The notes: generated from the letters alone by a model not told the origin. 64,000 nucleotides of DNA from Pelagomonas calceolata (GCA_918797485.1 CAKKNE010000005.1:4898001-4962000), one strand, 5' to 3'; shown: positions 47,419 through 57,249, counted from the stretch's first letter. Made by a program: numbers and translations.

Positions 47419-49627
47419 TTACTCGAACCACCGGCCCTCGCCCGCGACGACGGCCTTCTTCAGCGACGCGAGGTAGGCCGGCTGCGCGCGCCTTTGCGCG
47501 CGCTCGACGTCCTGCTCCGGCGCCTTCTTCTTCCTCCGCTTCTTGTCGCGCTTGCGCTCGGCGGCGTCGAAGACCTGCTCGACGGCGCGGTCGTCCGCGG
47601 TCGCGCATCAACCCGTCGTCCACGACCTTCCTCGGAGCCTTCGGAACTTCTTCCGCGCCCTTCCGGGCCCGCTTCTTCTCCAGCCGGTTCGCGATGCGCT
47701 TCTCCCGCCGCCGCTCCTTGCGCGACGGCCCGTCCAACGGCGCCGTCGCCTTCGCCTTCGCGTCGTCCTCCCGTTTCTGGCGCAGGGCCACCTTCCGGTG
47801 GTCCTCGACGACAAAGGCCACGATCGGCCGCGGCACCTCACTCCCCATTTTTTTGCCGCGGGGCACGCAGTAACTCGCTAATTCCGGGTTGTTGTTCGCA
47901 AACCGCAAGACCCGCATGGCGCACGCATGACTTGAAAACTCGGCAAACGCATAACCCTTGGACTTGCCGGGTTTGGGCTTTTTACCGGGCACCGTCGGCA
48001 CCTTGTCCCGGGCCACGTGCACCGCGCCCACATCCTTCGGAGAGACGCCGGCCGCCTCGATCAACTCCTTCAGGAGGGCCGCGTCGACGTGCGGCGCGAG
48101 GTTTCTTATGGATAACCGCTGCGGGTTCACGTGGAATAATGGATTTCTCAATTTTGTGGCCGCCTCCTGGCGCGCCCGTTCTCTCTTCTTAAGATCGTTT
48201 TCCGGAACACCAATGGCCGCGGGGTCGCCCTTCTGGATGAGACCCTCTCTACTCAGAGCCACGTGGCGCCGGTCGCCTCCGACCAACGCGTGCTCGAGCT
48301 TGCGTTTTTTCGCGGGGCCGACTTCGTCTCTCAGCTTCGATGCTGTCGACTGATCAACCGCTAGAGCCACAATCAAGGGCCGCGCGTCGAGGGCCCACGC
48401 CTCCATCGTCGCGTTCGTCGCGCTGTCCGCCGAAGAATAGCGTACGAAGCACGAGCCTTTCCCCAGGCCCGTGGCCTTGTCCTTGACGACGTGGACGCTT
48501 TCTATACTACCACTCTTCGCGAAGAGCTCGGCCAGGGCTTTTCGGGTGGCGCCGTAGGGCACGTTCCTGACGAACAGCGTCCGGCCCTCGGCGACGTCGT
48601 CGGGCTTCTTGTCTTCCGAGGCCTCCTCGTCGTCCGATTCCTCGTCGTCGTCGCCCTCGGCGGCGTCAGACTCCTCGCCACCCGCGTCTTCGTTGTCCTC
48701 CTCGGCGGCGTCCGACGCCTCGGCAGCCTCGGACTCGTCGCCCGACGCCGAGGCGCCGTCTTCACGCCGGGCGGGCTCGGGCGCCGCCACGACATGGTCG
48801 GACTTCGGCGTCGCCTGGTCCACGGCCACGGGCCGCCCCTTCACCGCAAATTTACCAGAAGACGCGGCCTTCAAAGCGCGCCGCGCGTCGCTCTCGCAGA
48901 AGAACTCGACGAAGCCAAATCCCCGCGACTTTTCGCCGACGCGCGGCACGCGCGCCTCGCGCAGCGGGCCGTACGCCATGAACGCATCCAACAGGTCCTC
49001 TTCCAACGCCCTAAAATGCAAATTGCGCACGACTAACCTACCTTTCTGTTCATTTGATCTATCGACGTGCGCCTCGAGGCGGCACGCGAGCTTCGACCCC
49101 TTGAACGTAGCACCATCGAGCCGCTGGCACGCTTGCGACGCCTTTTGTAAAGATGAAAATGTGGCCACTGCTAAGGCGCCCGCCGGCCGCATTGCTGCTC
49201 CTTCGACACTCGTCACTTTCTCAAAACCTTCTAGCTTCCTCAACCGCTTATAAACAGCCTTGTCCGACGCGCCGACGGGGATGCCGAATACTCGCGCTGA
49301 CCGGCCCCTTACACTTCGCTGCGACTCGCGCTTCTCGTTGTTCGACGGGGCGATTGGCGCTGCTACGGCATTAGGATGCTTCTGGCCCTTGTCCCTTGCT
49401 AAAGCCACCTCGACCACAGCACCGTCGACGTCAATGCCGTTCTCGCGCCCCGCCCGCACGGCCTTCTGCGCGTCCGCGGCGGTCGCGAATTTTACGAAGC
49501 CGAAGCCTCTACCTCTAATCACGTCGACGCGCTTCACGGGGCCGAACTCGGCCAACGCCGCGGCGACCGACGCGTGCGTCGACGCCTCGTGGAGGTTGCG
49601 CAGGAGGACCGTGGCCTGTTGCGCCAT
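47419..49627 (-). CDS. Nop4/RBM28-like multi-RRM nucleolar protein, one frame break
   Basis: Contains several RNA-recognition motifs: residues 4-75 (TVLLRNLHEAS, GFGFVKFA), about 98-175, about 195-270 (RLVVRNLHFRALEED, GFGFVEFF), about 345-425 (TLFVRNVPYGATRKAL, GSCFVRYS) and about 500-590 (LSIRNLAPHVD). An acidic linker lies between the third and fourth. The order and acidic linker match yeast Nop4 and human RBM28, which act in 60S ribosome assembly and U6 snRNP metabolism. The basic C terminus changes frame near 47605; the correct end is AVEQVFDAAERKRDKKRRKK ... LASLKKAVVAGEGRWFE with the stop at 47419, implying one extra base. About 735 residues. Confidence 0.85.
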
Positions 49628-50056
49628 CTCTGTCGCACTGCTGCGAGTGCTGCTGTTGGCACTGCTGCCTGCAGCGGTCCTTTTGCGTTTGCGCTGCGGT
49701 TTTCGCGGTCACAGGCTCTGATATGTATATCTGCAGTGCAAAGGTCACACGCGGTCCACCTATTATAAGTCACACGCAGTGCTTTTGGCTGCTGTGAGAG
49801 CCGGCATCGCCTGAGCCTCCAGGCCTCTAGGTCGGAGCCTTGGAGCTAAGCTTCGGAAGCCATATCCCAGGCACTCCTCCGTACGGCTCAGCGGACGGAT
49901 GCGCGAAGAAAGACCCGCACGCACGGCTTCGAGTTTTGGAGTTTGGGCAGCCAATTTGTAAAGCTATGCATGGTGCGGGACGCGAATAAATCATACTACA
50001 CGTTCCCAGCGACTAGTTCTTGAACGCTGCGGCCGCAGGAGGCTGCCCGGGCAACG
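49628..50056. other. divergent promoter region
   Basis: Between the starts of the Nop4-like gene (minus) and the RCC1 gene (plus). A GCTG-rich stretch lies near 49640-49680. Otherwise nothing is recognised. Confidence 0.45.
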
Positions 50057-51658
50057 ATGGCCACGCCGCCGAGCCAGGCCAAGACCAAGAGCAGCCAGGC
50101 CAAGACAAAAAAGCGCCGCCCCGCCGCCGACGACCCGCCCACGCCAGGTTCCAATGATCCGCTCCTCGCGGAGCTGCGCGAGACGACGACGCAGCGCCTC
50201 GCCGCCTTGCTCGCGTCCAATACAAACTTGCTGAGCGACCTCGGCCGGCTCAATACGAGTGGAGTGGACACGGGCACGGTCTTTGGCCGGGCGCTGAAGC
50301 GGGCCCGGGGGCTGGAGACGTTGGTGCCGCCGCCGCCGCCGCCGCCGGAGCACCGGCCGCGTCCAGTCAAGTGCGCGGCCTCGCTCCACACGTCCGTCAT
50401 CGTCGACGGCGCGGCCGTCGCCTTTGGGTTTGAGCCCTGCGGCGGCGACTGGCGGAGCCCGGGCCACGTGCCGTCCCAACTGCCCCGGATCGGCACGGCC
50501 CGGGACGTCGCCGTGGCGTGCGGCTGGGGGTTCACGGTCGTCGTCGACGCTTTTGGTGTGGCGCGCGCCGGCGGGCGGCTGCCCGGGTTGGCGCCGGGGT
50601 CTTCATTGAGACCGTTGCTCCCGAAGGTGCGCGTCCTCGCGGTCTCCGCGGGCGCCGCTCACGTCCTATTCTGTGTGGAAATCAAATTTACGGCGCTTTC
50701 GTCTTGAATCGCCGCGTCGACCTCCACGCCATCGACGCGACACCTGCTCGATGGCGTGGCGATGTCGGTACCTCACCGCTCGACGGAGCCAGCGAGCCCA
50801 CGTCATCGCCAAGTGCACCCGACACACTGATTGATTTCCACACAGGTCCTATTGGCGGACGACCAGGGCCGCTGCTGGTCCGGCGGCGACGCGGGGGACG
50901 GGCGGCTCGGCCGGGGCGGGGCGTCTGAGCTGGCTATCGTCGAGGGGGTCGATGACATCAAAGGCGTCGCGGCCGGAGCGTGCCACTCGCTCGCCTTCAC
51001 ATCGAAAGGAACGCTGTACGCCTGGGGCCTCGCGAGCGACGGCCGCCTCGGATTCACGACGGAGGACGCGAGCGCGCCGCCGACGCGCGTCGCCCTCGAG
51101 GGCGTCGTCGACGCGAGCGCGGGCAAGTACCACTCGCTCGTCGTCGCGTCGGAGGGGGTCGTCTTTGCGTTTGGCGACAACAGTTACGGTCAGCTCGGGC
51201 TCGGCCACGCGGACGACGCCTGGGAACCAGCCTGCGTCGCCTTGCCGTCGAGTGCCGTGTGCGTCGCCGCCGGCGCGTCGCACTCTTTGGTCTTGCTCGA
51301 GGATGGCGACGTCGTCGGCTTCGGCTCCGACGCGCAAGGCCAGCTCGGCGGCGCGCGCGTCGATGACGACGAGAGCGACAGCGACTCGTCGGACACGGAC
51401 AGCACGTCGTCGTCCTCGTCCTCGGCGGCGGACGACGAGGTCTGGACGCCCGCGCGCGTACCTGGGCTTTGCGGCAAGGGCGTCGTCGCGGTCGCGGCGG
51501 GCGGCGCCGCGAACAGCGACGCGGGCCACACCGTCGCCGTGACGGCGGCGGGCGCGGTGCTCTGTTTGGGTGCTGGGGGCTTAGGCCAGCTCGGCGCTGG
51601 CGTGGATTCTTCTTCGACTCCTCTGCCGGTGCCCGTGCGGAAGACTGCTTGGAGTTAG
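50057..51658 (+). CDS. RCC1-repeat protein with one introner intron
   Basis: A 472-residue protein after removing intron 50663-50845. The N terminus is basic (AKTKSSQAKTKKRRP). RCC1 beta-propeller repeats follow: GVDDIKGVAAGACHSLAFTSKGTLYAWG, VVDASAGKYHSLVVASEGVVFAFGDNSYGQLG, VCVAAGASHSLVLLEDGDVVGFG and a final AVAAGG ... GHTVAVT. An acidic Ser/Asp loop sits between repeats. RCC1-like propellers can be Ran exchange factors or scaffolds; the Ran-contact residues cannot be judged here. The splice joins SAGAAH to VLLADDQGRCWSGGD inside a propeller blade. Confidence 0.85.
50671..50845 (+). mobile_element. introner element IE10 (family I, longest simple copy)
   Basis: A 175-bp element from CTGTGTGGAAATCAAATTT to TTGATTTCCACACAG with a perfect 8-bp duplication GTCCTATT (50663-50670 and 50846-50853). 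Intron 50663-50845 is 183 nt, phase 0, and contains a stop. The core has the complementary arms CGCGTCGA and TCGACGCG. It may be near full length. Confidence 0.97.
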
Positions 51659-51682
51659 TATTCACAATGTTCTTCTTACACA

Positions 51683-54600
51683 CTAGTAATGCATCACGCC
51701 GCGGTCGTCCCGGTCCAACGAGTTGACGCCGATGAACTCCCTCTGGCACTGGCCGGCGGCCGCCGCGGGAAACACGAAGGGCAAGTCCTCCTTCGCTCGG
51801 TCCGCGTCGGCGGGCGGCACAGATACGCCGAGCTCGAAGCTCCGAACCTCGAGCGCGCCCTCGTCCGTCGGCAGCGCGTTCTCGTCGTTCGGAAACTTAT
51901 GGGACCGCCGCCGCCCCCAGGCCGCCGCCGAGAGGTTCGCCGACGAGAGCAGAAGGCGCTTGATGCCGCCCGTGGCGTCGTGAAGCACGTAGAGCATGAG
52001 GTGCGGCGTGTAGACGTATTTGTCGGCGCCCCGCTCGTTCGCGTGCGCGGCCACGCGCAGGCGTGTCAGGGCCTCGCCCGCGCACGCCGCCTTGATCTGC
52101 TCCAGGCCGCGGTCCTGCGTCGCATATTTCAATCCGACGTTCTCCGTCGACCGATCCTTCCGGAAGAGCTGCTTGTCGCCTCTCTCGGGCCAGAACACGT
52201 TTATGTCGCCGCCGCCGGGCGCCATGGCCGACTTGAGGCGCGAGAGCCGCGCCCGCCCCGTCGCGCCCCCCTCAAGCCACCCGCCGTAGCTGTGGCACAC
52301 GGCGGAACAGTTCAGGGGCCCGCCGCCGGCCTCGACGCACGCCTCGGCGAACGCCGCCCGCAACGCCTCGGCCGCGACCCCCGCGCCGCTCGGATGCAAA
52401 CCCGGCTCGTGGGCCACGAGGCGCACGCCCGCGGCGTCGGCCGGCGAAAAATCGGCGCGCTCGCAGGCCGCGAAGAGCTCCTCGCACCGCGCGAGCGCGT
52501 CGGCGCGCGTCGCGGCCGTCCTCGCGAAGTCAGCCTGAGCTGCCGCCGACCTCGCGTTCACGAGCGCCCGACAGTGCCGCAGCAGCGCGTCGCGGAACGG
52601 CGATGGCGCAGCACCGTCGACCTCCTTGAAATCGGCGAACCACAAGCCTACTAACTCGCGCTTCGGGTGCGCCGCGTACGCGACTGGCCGGCAATTGCCG
52701 CTCGAGATGACGAGGCGGACGACGCCGCCGCTCCGACCTTCCGCCGCAGGTTTGAAGCGCAGCAGCCAGAACTTGGAGTGGGCCTGGCCCATGCCGATCG
52801 TCGCGTCCGCCAGGAGCCCGAACTGTGAGCCCAGAATTGGCTTGGCCCGTTTCCTCGCAACCTTCGTCGCATGCCTCACGTCGACCTGGCGGCAGCTCTC
52901 GAACGGCCGGCCGCGGCGCCGCGTGTGATAGCCCGGCTCGGCCGTGGCCGCGAGCCAGCCCTTGGGCTCCGATCTCCACTCCTTTTCTGGCTTGTCGCCG
53001 GGCCCCGCGTGCCGATCCGCCCCCTCCCAGTGCACAGTGACGTAGGACGCGACGTCGTTTCGGCCGCTGTCGAAAGCGCCGTCGGCGCACGAACATTTCT
53101 GGAGCATGGCGTGCGCGAACGCGCCGTCGAGATGTTCGCCAGAGGCCACGATCGCATTCTCCAACGTGAACCCTCCGGGCGGCGCCAGCGCGTCGGCGAG
53201 AAAGCCGCCCTCTTTGCCGGGCTCGCCCTTGGCCGACGCTGCCTTCGTCGGGTGCGTGTAGTGGATGCGCCGCAGGTCCGGGAAGACGCGCGGCGGGGCC
53301 GTCGTCTTCGGCCCTGCGTCCTCCTCCTCGTCCCGGGCGCGCTGCGCCGGCAGCGACGCCACCCACGCGTAGAACTCGTCTTCGCGCAGGATGCGGATGT
53401 CGGGCGGCACCGACTTGACCTCGTGCGGCTTCTTTATACGCGGGTTATTTCGCATCGCCTCCTCTTTCTCCCGGCGTTTCTGCTCCTCGGAGTGCCGTTT
53501 TGCCGCGCGCTTGGAGTTGATCTCCGTCGCCTTACGGAACTTTCCCGAGGTTTCTGGCGCCTCGCCCCGGCCGTTGCGCTTCCCATCGACGCCTTTCTCA
53601 CCGAGGCCGACGACGAGCAACGTGGTCCCCGGTCTGGCGTCCGTCCCCTTGACATCGCTCTTGCACGTGCCGCCGAGCTGCTCGATGCACTCGATGAGCT
53701 CTCGGCGCGTGTCGCCCCGGTTGTCTTCGCGGCCGCCCAGGAGCTCGCAGACGCCCGTGACAACGACCTCCTCGCCCCGCAGGCAATTCCTGGCACCGAG
53801 GCCGCGCAGCCTCGCCCGCACGTCGCCGCGCTCGCGCGCGGCGTCGAGCACGCGCATGAGCCCCGCGAGCCGCAAGCGCGCCGGCGCCAACTCCTTCAGC
53901 GCGTCCATGAGCGAGAGTTCGCCGGACTTGGCCTGGGCGTAGCGCACGTCGACGAGCGGGTACGCCTGCCGGACCTTGTCGGTGATGCGCACGTCGTCGG
54001 CGCGCGGCGGCCGCGCGCCCACCGCCGCGAAGAACCGGAGCCCGATAGCCACCGTCTCGAGCTCCGCGGCCTGCTTGAGGGCCGCCGGCGCGTCGAGCTC
54101 CTCGGCGTCGGAGCTCCCGGAGAACGCCTCCCGGAGCTGCTGGCCGAAGTCTAGGCCCGCCTTTTCCCACGCCTCGCGCACGCCGCGCGGCGCCAGCGCT
54201 GCCCACGCTGCGATTTCCGAGTCGTGGGTAGGAGCCGCCGGCGCGGGCGCCACGCCGTCGTCGTCGCCCGGCGCCATGGGCTCGTCGTCGTCTATCGTGA
54301 CGACCGCTGGAGGCGGCGGCGGCGCGGGCGCAGGCGCGGCGGCGCGCTCGCGTTCGGCCTTCGCTGCCGCGGCGCGCTCGCGGCGCCGTTTCCGCGCGCG
54401 CTCGCGCTTGGCCTCCGCCGCCGCGTCGTCGGCCTCATCGTCCGGCGGCGGCATCGGCGCGTCGTCGGCCGGCTCGGGAGCCCGCGGCGCCGGCGCCGGC
54501 GCGGGTGGTGGCGCCGAGGCGACCGACGGAGGCAACAACACGCGCGCCGCGACGAGCGCGTGCACGAGGTCGCCCTTCTCCGCGCAGCCCGTCAGGTCGA

Positions 54601-55099
54601 CTTTGCGCTTGTCGGCCAGGGCCTTGAGGTCCTTGATGCTCAGGCCCTGGAGCTGCTCCGCCGTCGCCGGCACGCGCTCCTCGAAGTTCCGCGGGCGCTT
54701 GACCGTCGGCGGCGCGGGCGGCGCGCGCGGCCGCTTCGGCTTCTTCTCCGTCGTCGTCTTCGGCGGCGCCTTCTTCTTGCGCGGCGGCGGGCGCGGCGAC
54801 GAGGCGGCGGCGTCGTCGTCGTCCGCCTGGGAGTACGACTGGCCCTTGGCCTCGAGGTCGGCGAAGCGCGCGGTGGCCTTGCGCGCCCGCTTCGTCGACG
54901 TAAAGCCGGCGGGCGCGGCGTCGCGCCTCCCGGAACCGAGGGAGTCGCGTAGGTTCTTCGGGATGTCCATTTTCACGTCGACGTCCACCGTGCTCGGCGG
55001 CGTCTCGGCGTCCTCGTCCTCGTCCGCCTCCTCGAAGCGCAGCTCGTCGTCGTCCTCGTTATTCGTGTCGGTCTCCATCGATGCCGGAGCAGCACTCAT
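51683..55099 (-). CDS. Tdp1-like phosphodiesterase with SAP-like and BRCT-like regions
   Basis: A 1,138-residue protein. The acidic N terminus precedes a basic Pro-rich segment, a SAP-like helix pair (LSIKDLKALADKRKVDLTG) at about residue 175, a charged Ala-rich linker and a BRCT-like block (EEVVVTGVCELLGG ... RRELIECIEQLGGTCKSDV) near residue 460. The C-terminal half is Tdp1-like: the first catalytic block AHSKFWLLRF followed by LVISSGN (about residues 773-800) and the second, PHLMLYVLHD then LLLSSANLSAAAWG (about 1030-1060). Tdp1 removes 3' adducts such as topoisomerase I from DNA. The second block has Met where the catalytic Lys of HxK is expected. A nuclear DNA-repair role is likely. No intron. 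Confidence 0.82.
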   Translation of the reverse strand: MSAAPASMETDTNNEDDDELRFEEADEDEDAETPPSTVDVDVKMDIPKNLRDSLGSGRRDAAPAGFTSTKRARKATARFADLEAKGQSYSQADDDDAAASSPRPPPRKKKAPPKTTTEKKPKRPRAPPAPPTVKRPRNFEERVPATAEQLQGLSIKDLKALADKRKVDLTGCAEKGDLVHALVAARVLLPPSVASAPPPAPAPAPRAPEPADDAPMPPPDDEADDAAAEAKRERARKRRRERAAAAKAERERAAAPAPAPPPPPAVVTIDDDEPMAPGDDDGVAPAPAAPTHDSEIAAWAALAPRGVREAWEKAGLDFGQQLREAFSGSSDAEELDAPAALKQAAELETVAIGLRFFAAVGARPPRADDVRITDKVRQAYPLVDVRYAQAKSGELSLMDALKELAPARLRLAGLMRVLDAARERGDVRARLRGLGARNCLRGEEVVVTGVCELLGGREDNRGDTRRELIECIEQLGGTCKSDVKGTDARPGTTLLVVGLGEKGVDGKRNGRGEAPETSGKFRKATEINSKRAAKRHSEEQKRREKEEAMRNNPRIKKPHEVKSVPPDIRILREDEFYAWVASLPAQRARDEEEDAGPKTTAPPRVFPDLRRIHYTHPTKAASAKGEPGKEGGFLADALAPPGGFTLENAIVASGEHLDGAFAHAMLQKCSCADGAFDSGRNDVASYVTVHWEGADRHAGPGDKPEKEWRSEPKGWLAATAEPGYHTRRRGRPFESCRQVDVRHATKVARKRAKPILGSQFGLLADATIGMGQAHSKFWLLRFKPAAEGRSGGVVRLVISSGNCRPVAYAAHPKRELVGLWFADFKEVDGAAPSPFRDALLRHCRALVNARSAAAQADFARTAATRADALARCEELFAACERADFSPADAAGVRLVAHEPGLHPSGAGVAAEALRAAFAEACVEAGGGPLNCSAVCHSYGGWLEGGATGRARLSRLKSAMAPGGGDINVFWPERGDKQLFRKDRSTENVGLKYATQDRGLEQIKAACAGEALTRLRVAAHANERGADKYVYTPHLMLYVLHDATGGIKRLLLSSANLSAAAWGRRRSHKFPNDENALPTDEGALEVRSFELGVSVPPADADRAKEDLPFVFPAAAAGQCQREFIGVNSLDRDDRGVMHY

Positions 55100-55275
55100 G
55101 ATGAATTTGAGTGAGCTCTCCCACCTTAGTTGTGCTCTGTCTCAGTAGGCGCCACCAAGGCTCTTCGGAGGACTTCCAGCGCCGATAGCGCTGCGCGAGT
55201 GCTCCTTGCGTGCCGAATCTGCAAGACGCGTAAGCTCTACGCGCGATGCTGCGCTTTTGGTGCTGGGCACACAAT

Positions 55276-55298
55276 GCTAGTGTCTTACAGGCCGCTAG
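55276..55298 (+). promoter_or_regulatory. dispersed CTAG palindromic element, copy 9
   Basis: GCTAGTGTCTTAC then AGGCCGCTAG, 177 bp upstream of the Tdp1-like gene start. Confidence 0.72.
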
Positions 55299-55321
55299 GG
55301 CGCGCTAGCAGAGGGTTGTGG

Positions 55322-55397
55322 GAAACTATGCAGGCATCATTACCACCTCCCGTCGCAGCTGGAGCTCCCCCGCGAGGCCCGATGCGCGCGACGCGGC
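55322..55397. repeat. 76-bp duplication, copy 1
   Basis: It differs from 58792-58867 at two positions by hand count. It starts GAAACTATGCAGGCATC and ends GCGCGCGACGCGGC. Both copies follow a CTAG element by 12-25 bp. Confidence 0.92.
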
Positions 55398-55598
55398 TGC
55401 GCGCGCGCCGTCCGACGTGGCGCTGTGCGGCGTCGTGCGCGAGGCGGCGGTCGGGGCTCGCGCCGCGGGCGTCGTGGGGGCGATGGATGCTGCTTTGTCT
55501 TCGGCGGCGGCGTAATGTGGTTTGATGTGATCCCTGTTTAAGTGAGAGAGAGAGTACCTCGGGAGATCACTTGCATATTACACAGTCGGCCATGGCAC

Positions 55599-56678
55599 CT
55601 ACTTGCGGCGTTGGACGGAATCCACGAGCGTATCGTATAGCGGGTCCGACGGCTTCGTCGGCGAACCCGCCTTCTCGTACTTCTCGATGGCCTCGGCGGC
55701 GGCCGCCGCGGTGTCGAACACGAACCCGCCGCCCGGCGCCTTGAGCGTGACGTACGTTTTCTTCTTCGGCATAAGCCGGGCCCTGTAGCCATGGCCCCGA
55801 TGGGGATGGACGCCGGGCGCCCTGCCCTCCTGCGCGAGCGCGGCCTGCTGTTCCGCGCGCGTCGTCCCCGCGGGCCGGTTGGCCTCACACCGCGCCGCCA
55901 ACGCCATGGCCTCCTCCCGCGGTCTGAAGAAGTTCCTCACTCCTGCGGGAGCGAACTTAAATAAGTGACGCGTCACATTGTACTTTTTCGTCCCGTCGGC
56001 CATCGCCCGCATCACAAGGTTTGGCGGCGTCGGCTCGTTATCTTCCGTCTTAGCCTTCTTCGTTCGCCGAGCGTACTTGTCCGATCTTTTCTTGTCCTTT
56101 CTTTTCTGCTCCACGAAGACAGTGTCGTGCTTTTCAGTGGTTTGGGTGGTGACACTGTAGGGGCTCTCCTCAAACTTCCGATTACTTTCCTTCTTCTCCT
56201 TCTGCCACGCCGCGAACTCCTTGGCGTTCAGCTTCACCCACTTGCCGTTCTGGCGGACCCAGCCGCCGTTCAGCTTCCGGTGCTTTTTGTACTTCTCGTC
56301 CTGGTCGGCGAAGTCGTCCAGCGTCCGCTCCGCGTCGTCGAGCGCGTCGCAGGCCTGTTCTAGGGAGAGGCCGTCGTTGAGCGCGAGGTAGAGCGGCTGG
56401 CACGCGCGGAGCAGCTTGTAGACGCCCTCGCTGATGGCGACGGGGTCCGCGACGGACGGGTCCTGCAGGGCCGCCGTAAGCTCTTCTATCTTCGCGTCGA
56501 GGGCCCGCCGGATCTCGTCGAACTGCAAGAGCTCCTTGCGACCGGCGAGCCGCTCGCGCGCGGCCTGCAGGGCCTTCTGGAGTTTTTGGTAGATGCCCAG
56601 GTGACCGCGGCGGATGGCGCCGAGGCTCGCTTTAGATACGACCGCCTGGGCCTTCTTCCGTGCTTGATTACGACCCAT
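55599..56678 (-). CDS. hypothetical Lys-rich protein
   Basis: A 359-residue protein, not recognised. The first 160 residues are helical (GIYQKLQKALQAARERL, FDEIRRALDAKIEELTAAL, LEQACDALDDAERTLDDFADQDEKYKKHRKLN), then a basic low-complexity stretch with nuclear-localisation-like clusters (KRKDKKRSDKYARRTKKAK). The C-terminal 60 residues (KKKTYVTLKAPGGGFVFDTAAAAAEAIEKYEKAG) may form a small separate domain. Probably nuclear. Single exon with a clean ATG. Confidence 0.6.
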   Translation of the reverse strand: MGRNQARKKAQAVVSKASLGAIRRGHLGIYQKLQKALQAARERLAGRKELLQFDEIRRALDAKIEELTAALQDPSVADPVAISEGVYKLLRACQPLYLALNDGLSLEQACDALDDAERTLDDFADQDEKYKKHRKLNGGWVRQNGKWVKLNAKEFAAWQKEKKESNRKFEESPYSVTTQTTEKHDTVFVEQKRKDKKRSDKYARRTKKAKTEDNEPTPPNLVMRAMADGTKKYNVTRHLFKFAPAGVRNFFRPREEAMALAARCEANRPAGTTRAEQQAALAQEGRAPGVHPHRGHGYRARLMPKKKTYVTLKAPGGGFVFDTAAAAAEAIEKYEKAGSPTKPSDPLYDTLVDSVQRRK

Positions 56679-57249
56679 CGCTGCGGCCGAGGCTGCACGC
56701 TCGACGCGTTTGGCACGTAGACGTGCGTTTTCGGCTGCGTTTTCTGTTGCAACCGTCGCAGGCGATGTAGCACGCAGCCTTGCCGGGTTGCAGCTATCGC
56801 TGCGCGACGCGTGTATGCGATGTGTTGGGTCATTTTGGAGGCCGCCTGGATATTAGGCAGCGTGGCAGACACACTAGGATTAGCGGCTCGGCCCGCCTCG
56901 GAACTGCACTTTGTACTAGCGTTTTGGCCAATCCGGCGTTCGCCCTCTTGTCCTGTATCCGGTTAAAGGCGCCCGCGCCTAGCACGACAAAAGTCTTGTC
57001 GCTGGAAATGAAGTCTGAACTCAAAACTCTAGTACAAAGTGCAGTTCCGAAGCGCAGCGCGCCGTTAACGGACAGTCTCGAAGAGCGGCCTCATATGTGT
57101 CCAATGTGGACTACAAGCGGGTGCTTGGCACGACGGGAGCCTCATCTCGATTTTTCGAACGCGACCCGCGGGACCAGCCTTGGTGTGGGCTTCCGAGGGC
57201 TGTGAACCCCGGTTTACCTATATGAGCCCACGCGAACCGCAAGACGATC
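56679..57249. other. divergent promoter region with a MITE-like inverted repeat
   Basis: Between the starts of the Lys-rich gene (minus) and the 57250 gene (plus). Both-strand open frames here arise from the inverted repeat at 56898-57050. Confidence 0.55.
56898..57050. mobile_element. MITE-like element with 22-bp perfect inverted repeats
   Basis: TCGGAACTGCACTTTGTACT (first 20 bases of the arm, 56898-56919) is the exact reverse complement of 57029-57050. Similarity extends a further 10-20 bases inward and outward with mismatches. The 109-base interior contains a smaller CGACAA/TTGTCG hairpin. The ends differ from those of the introners. No target duplication was identified. Confidence 0.6.

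Larger units (their letters stand above)
55100..55598. other. intergenic region with palindromic element and duplicated segment
   Basis: Upstream of the Tdp1-like gene. It holds a CTAG element (55276-55298) and copy 1 of a 76-bp duplication (55322-55397). The minus strand is open through the duplication and ends RREVVMMPA, like the gene at 58796, but no ATG was found, so it may be a partial gene copy. Confidence 0.5.
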
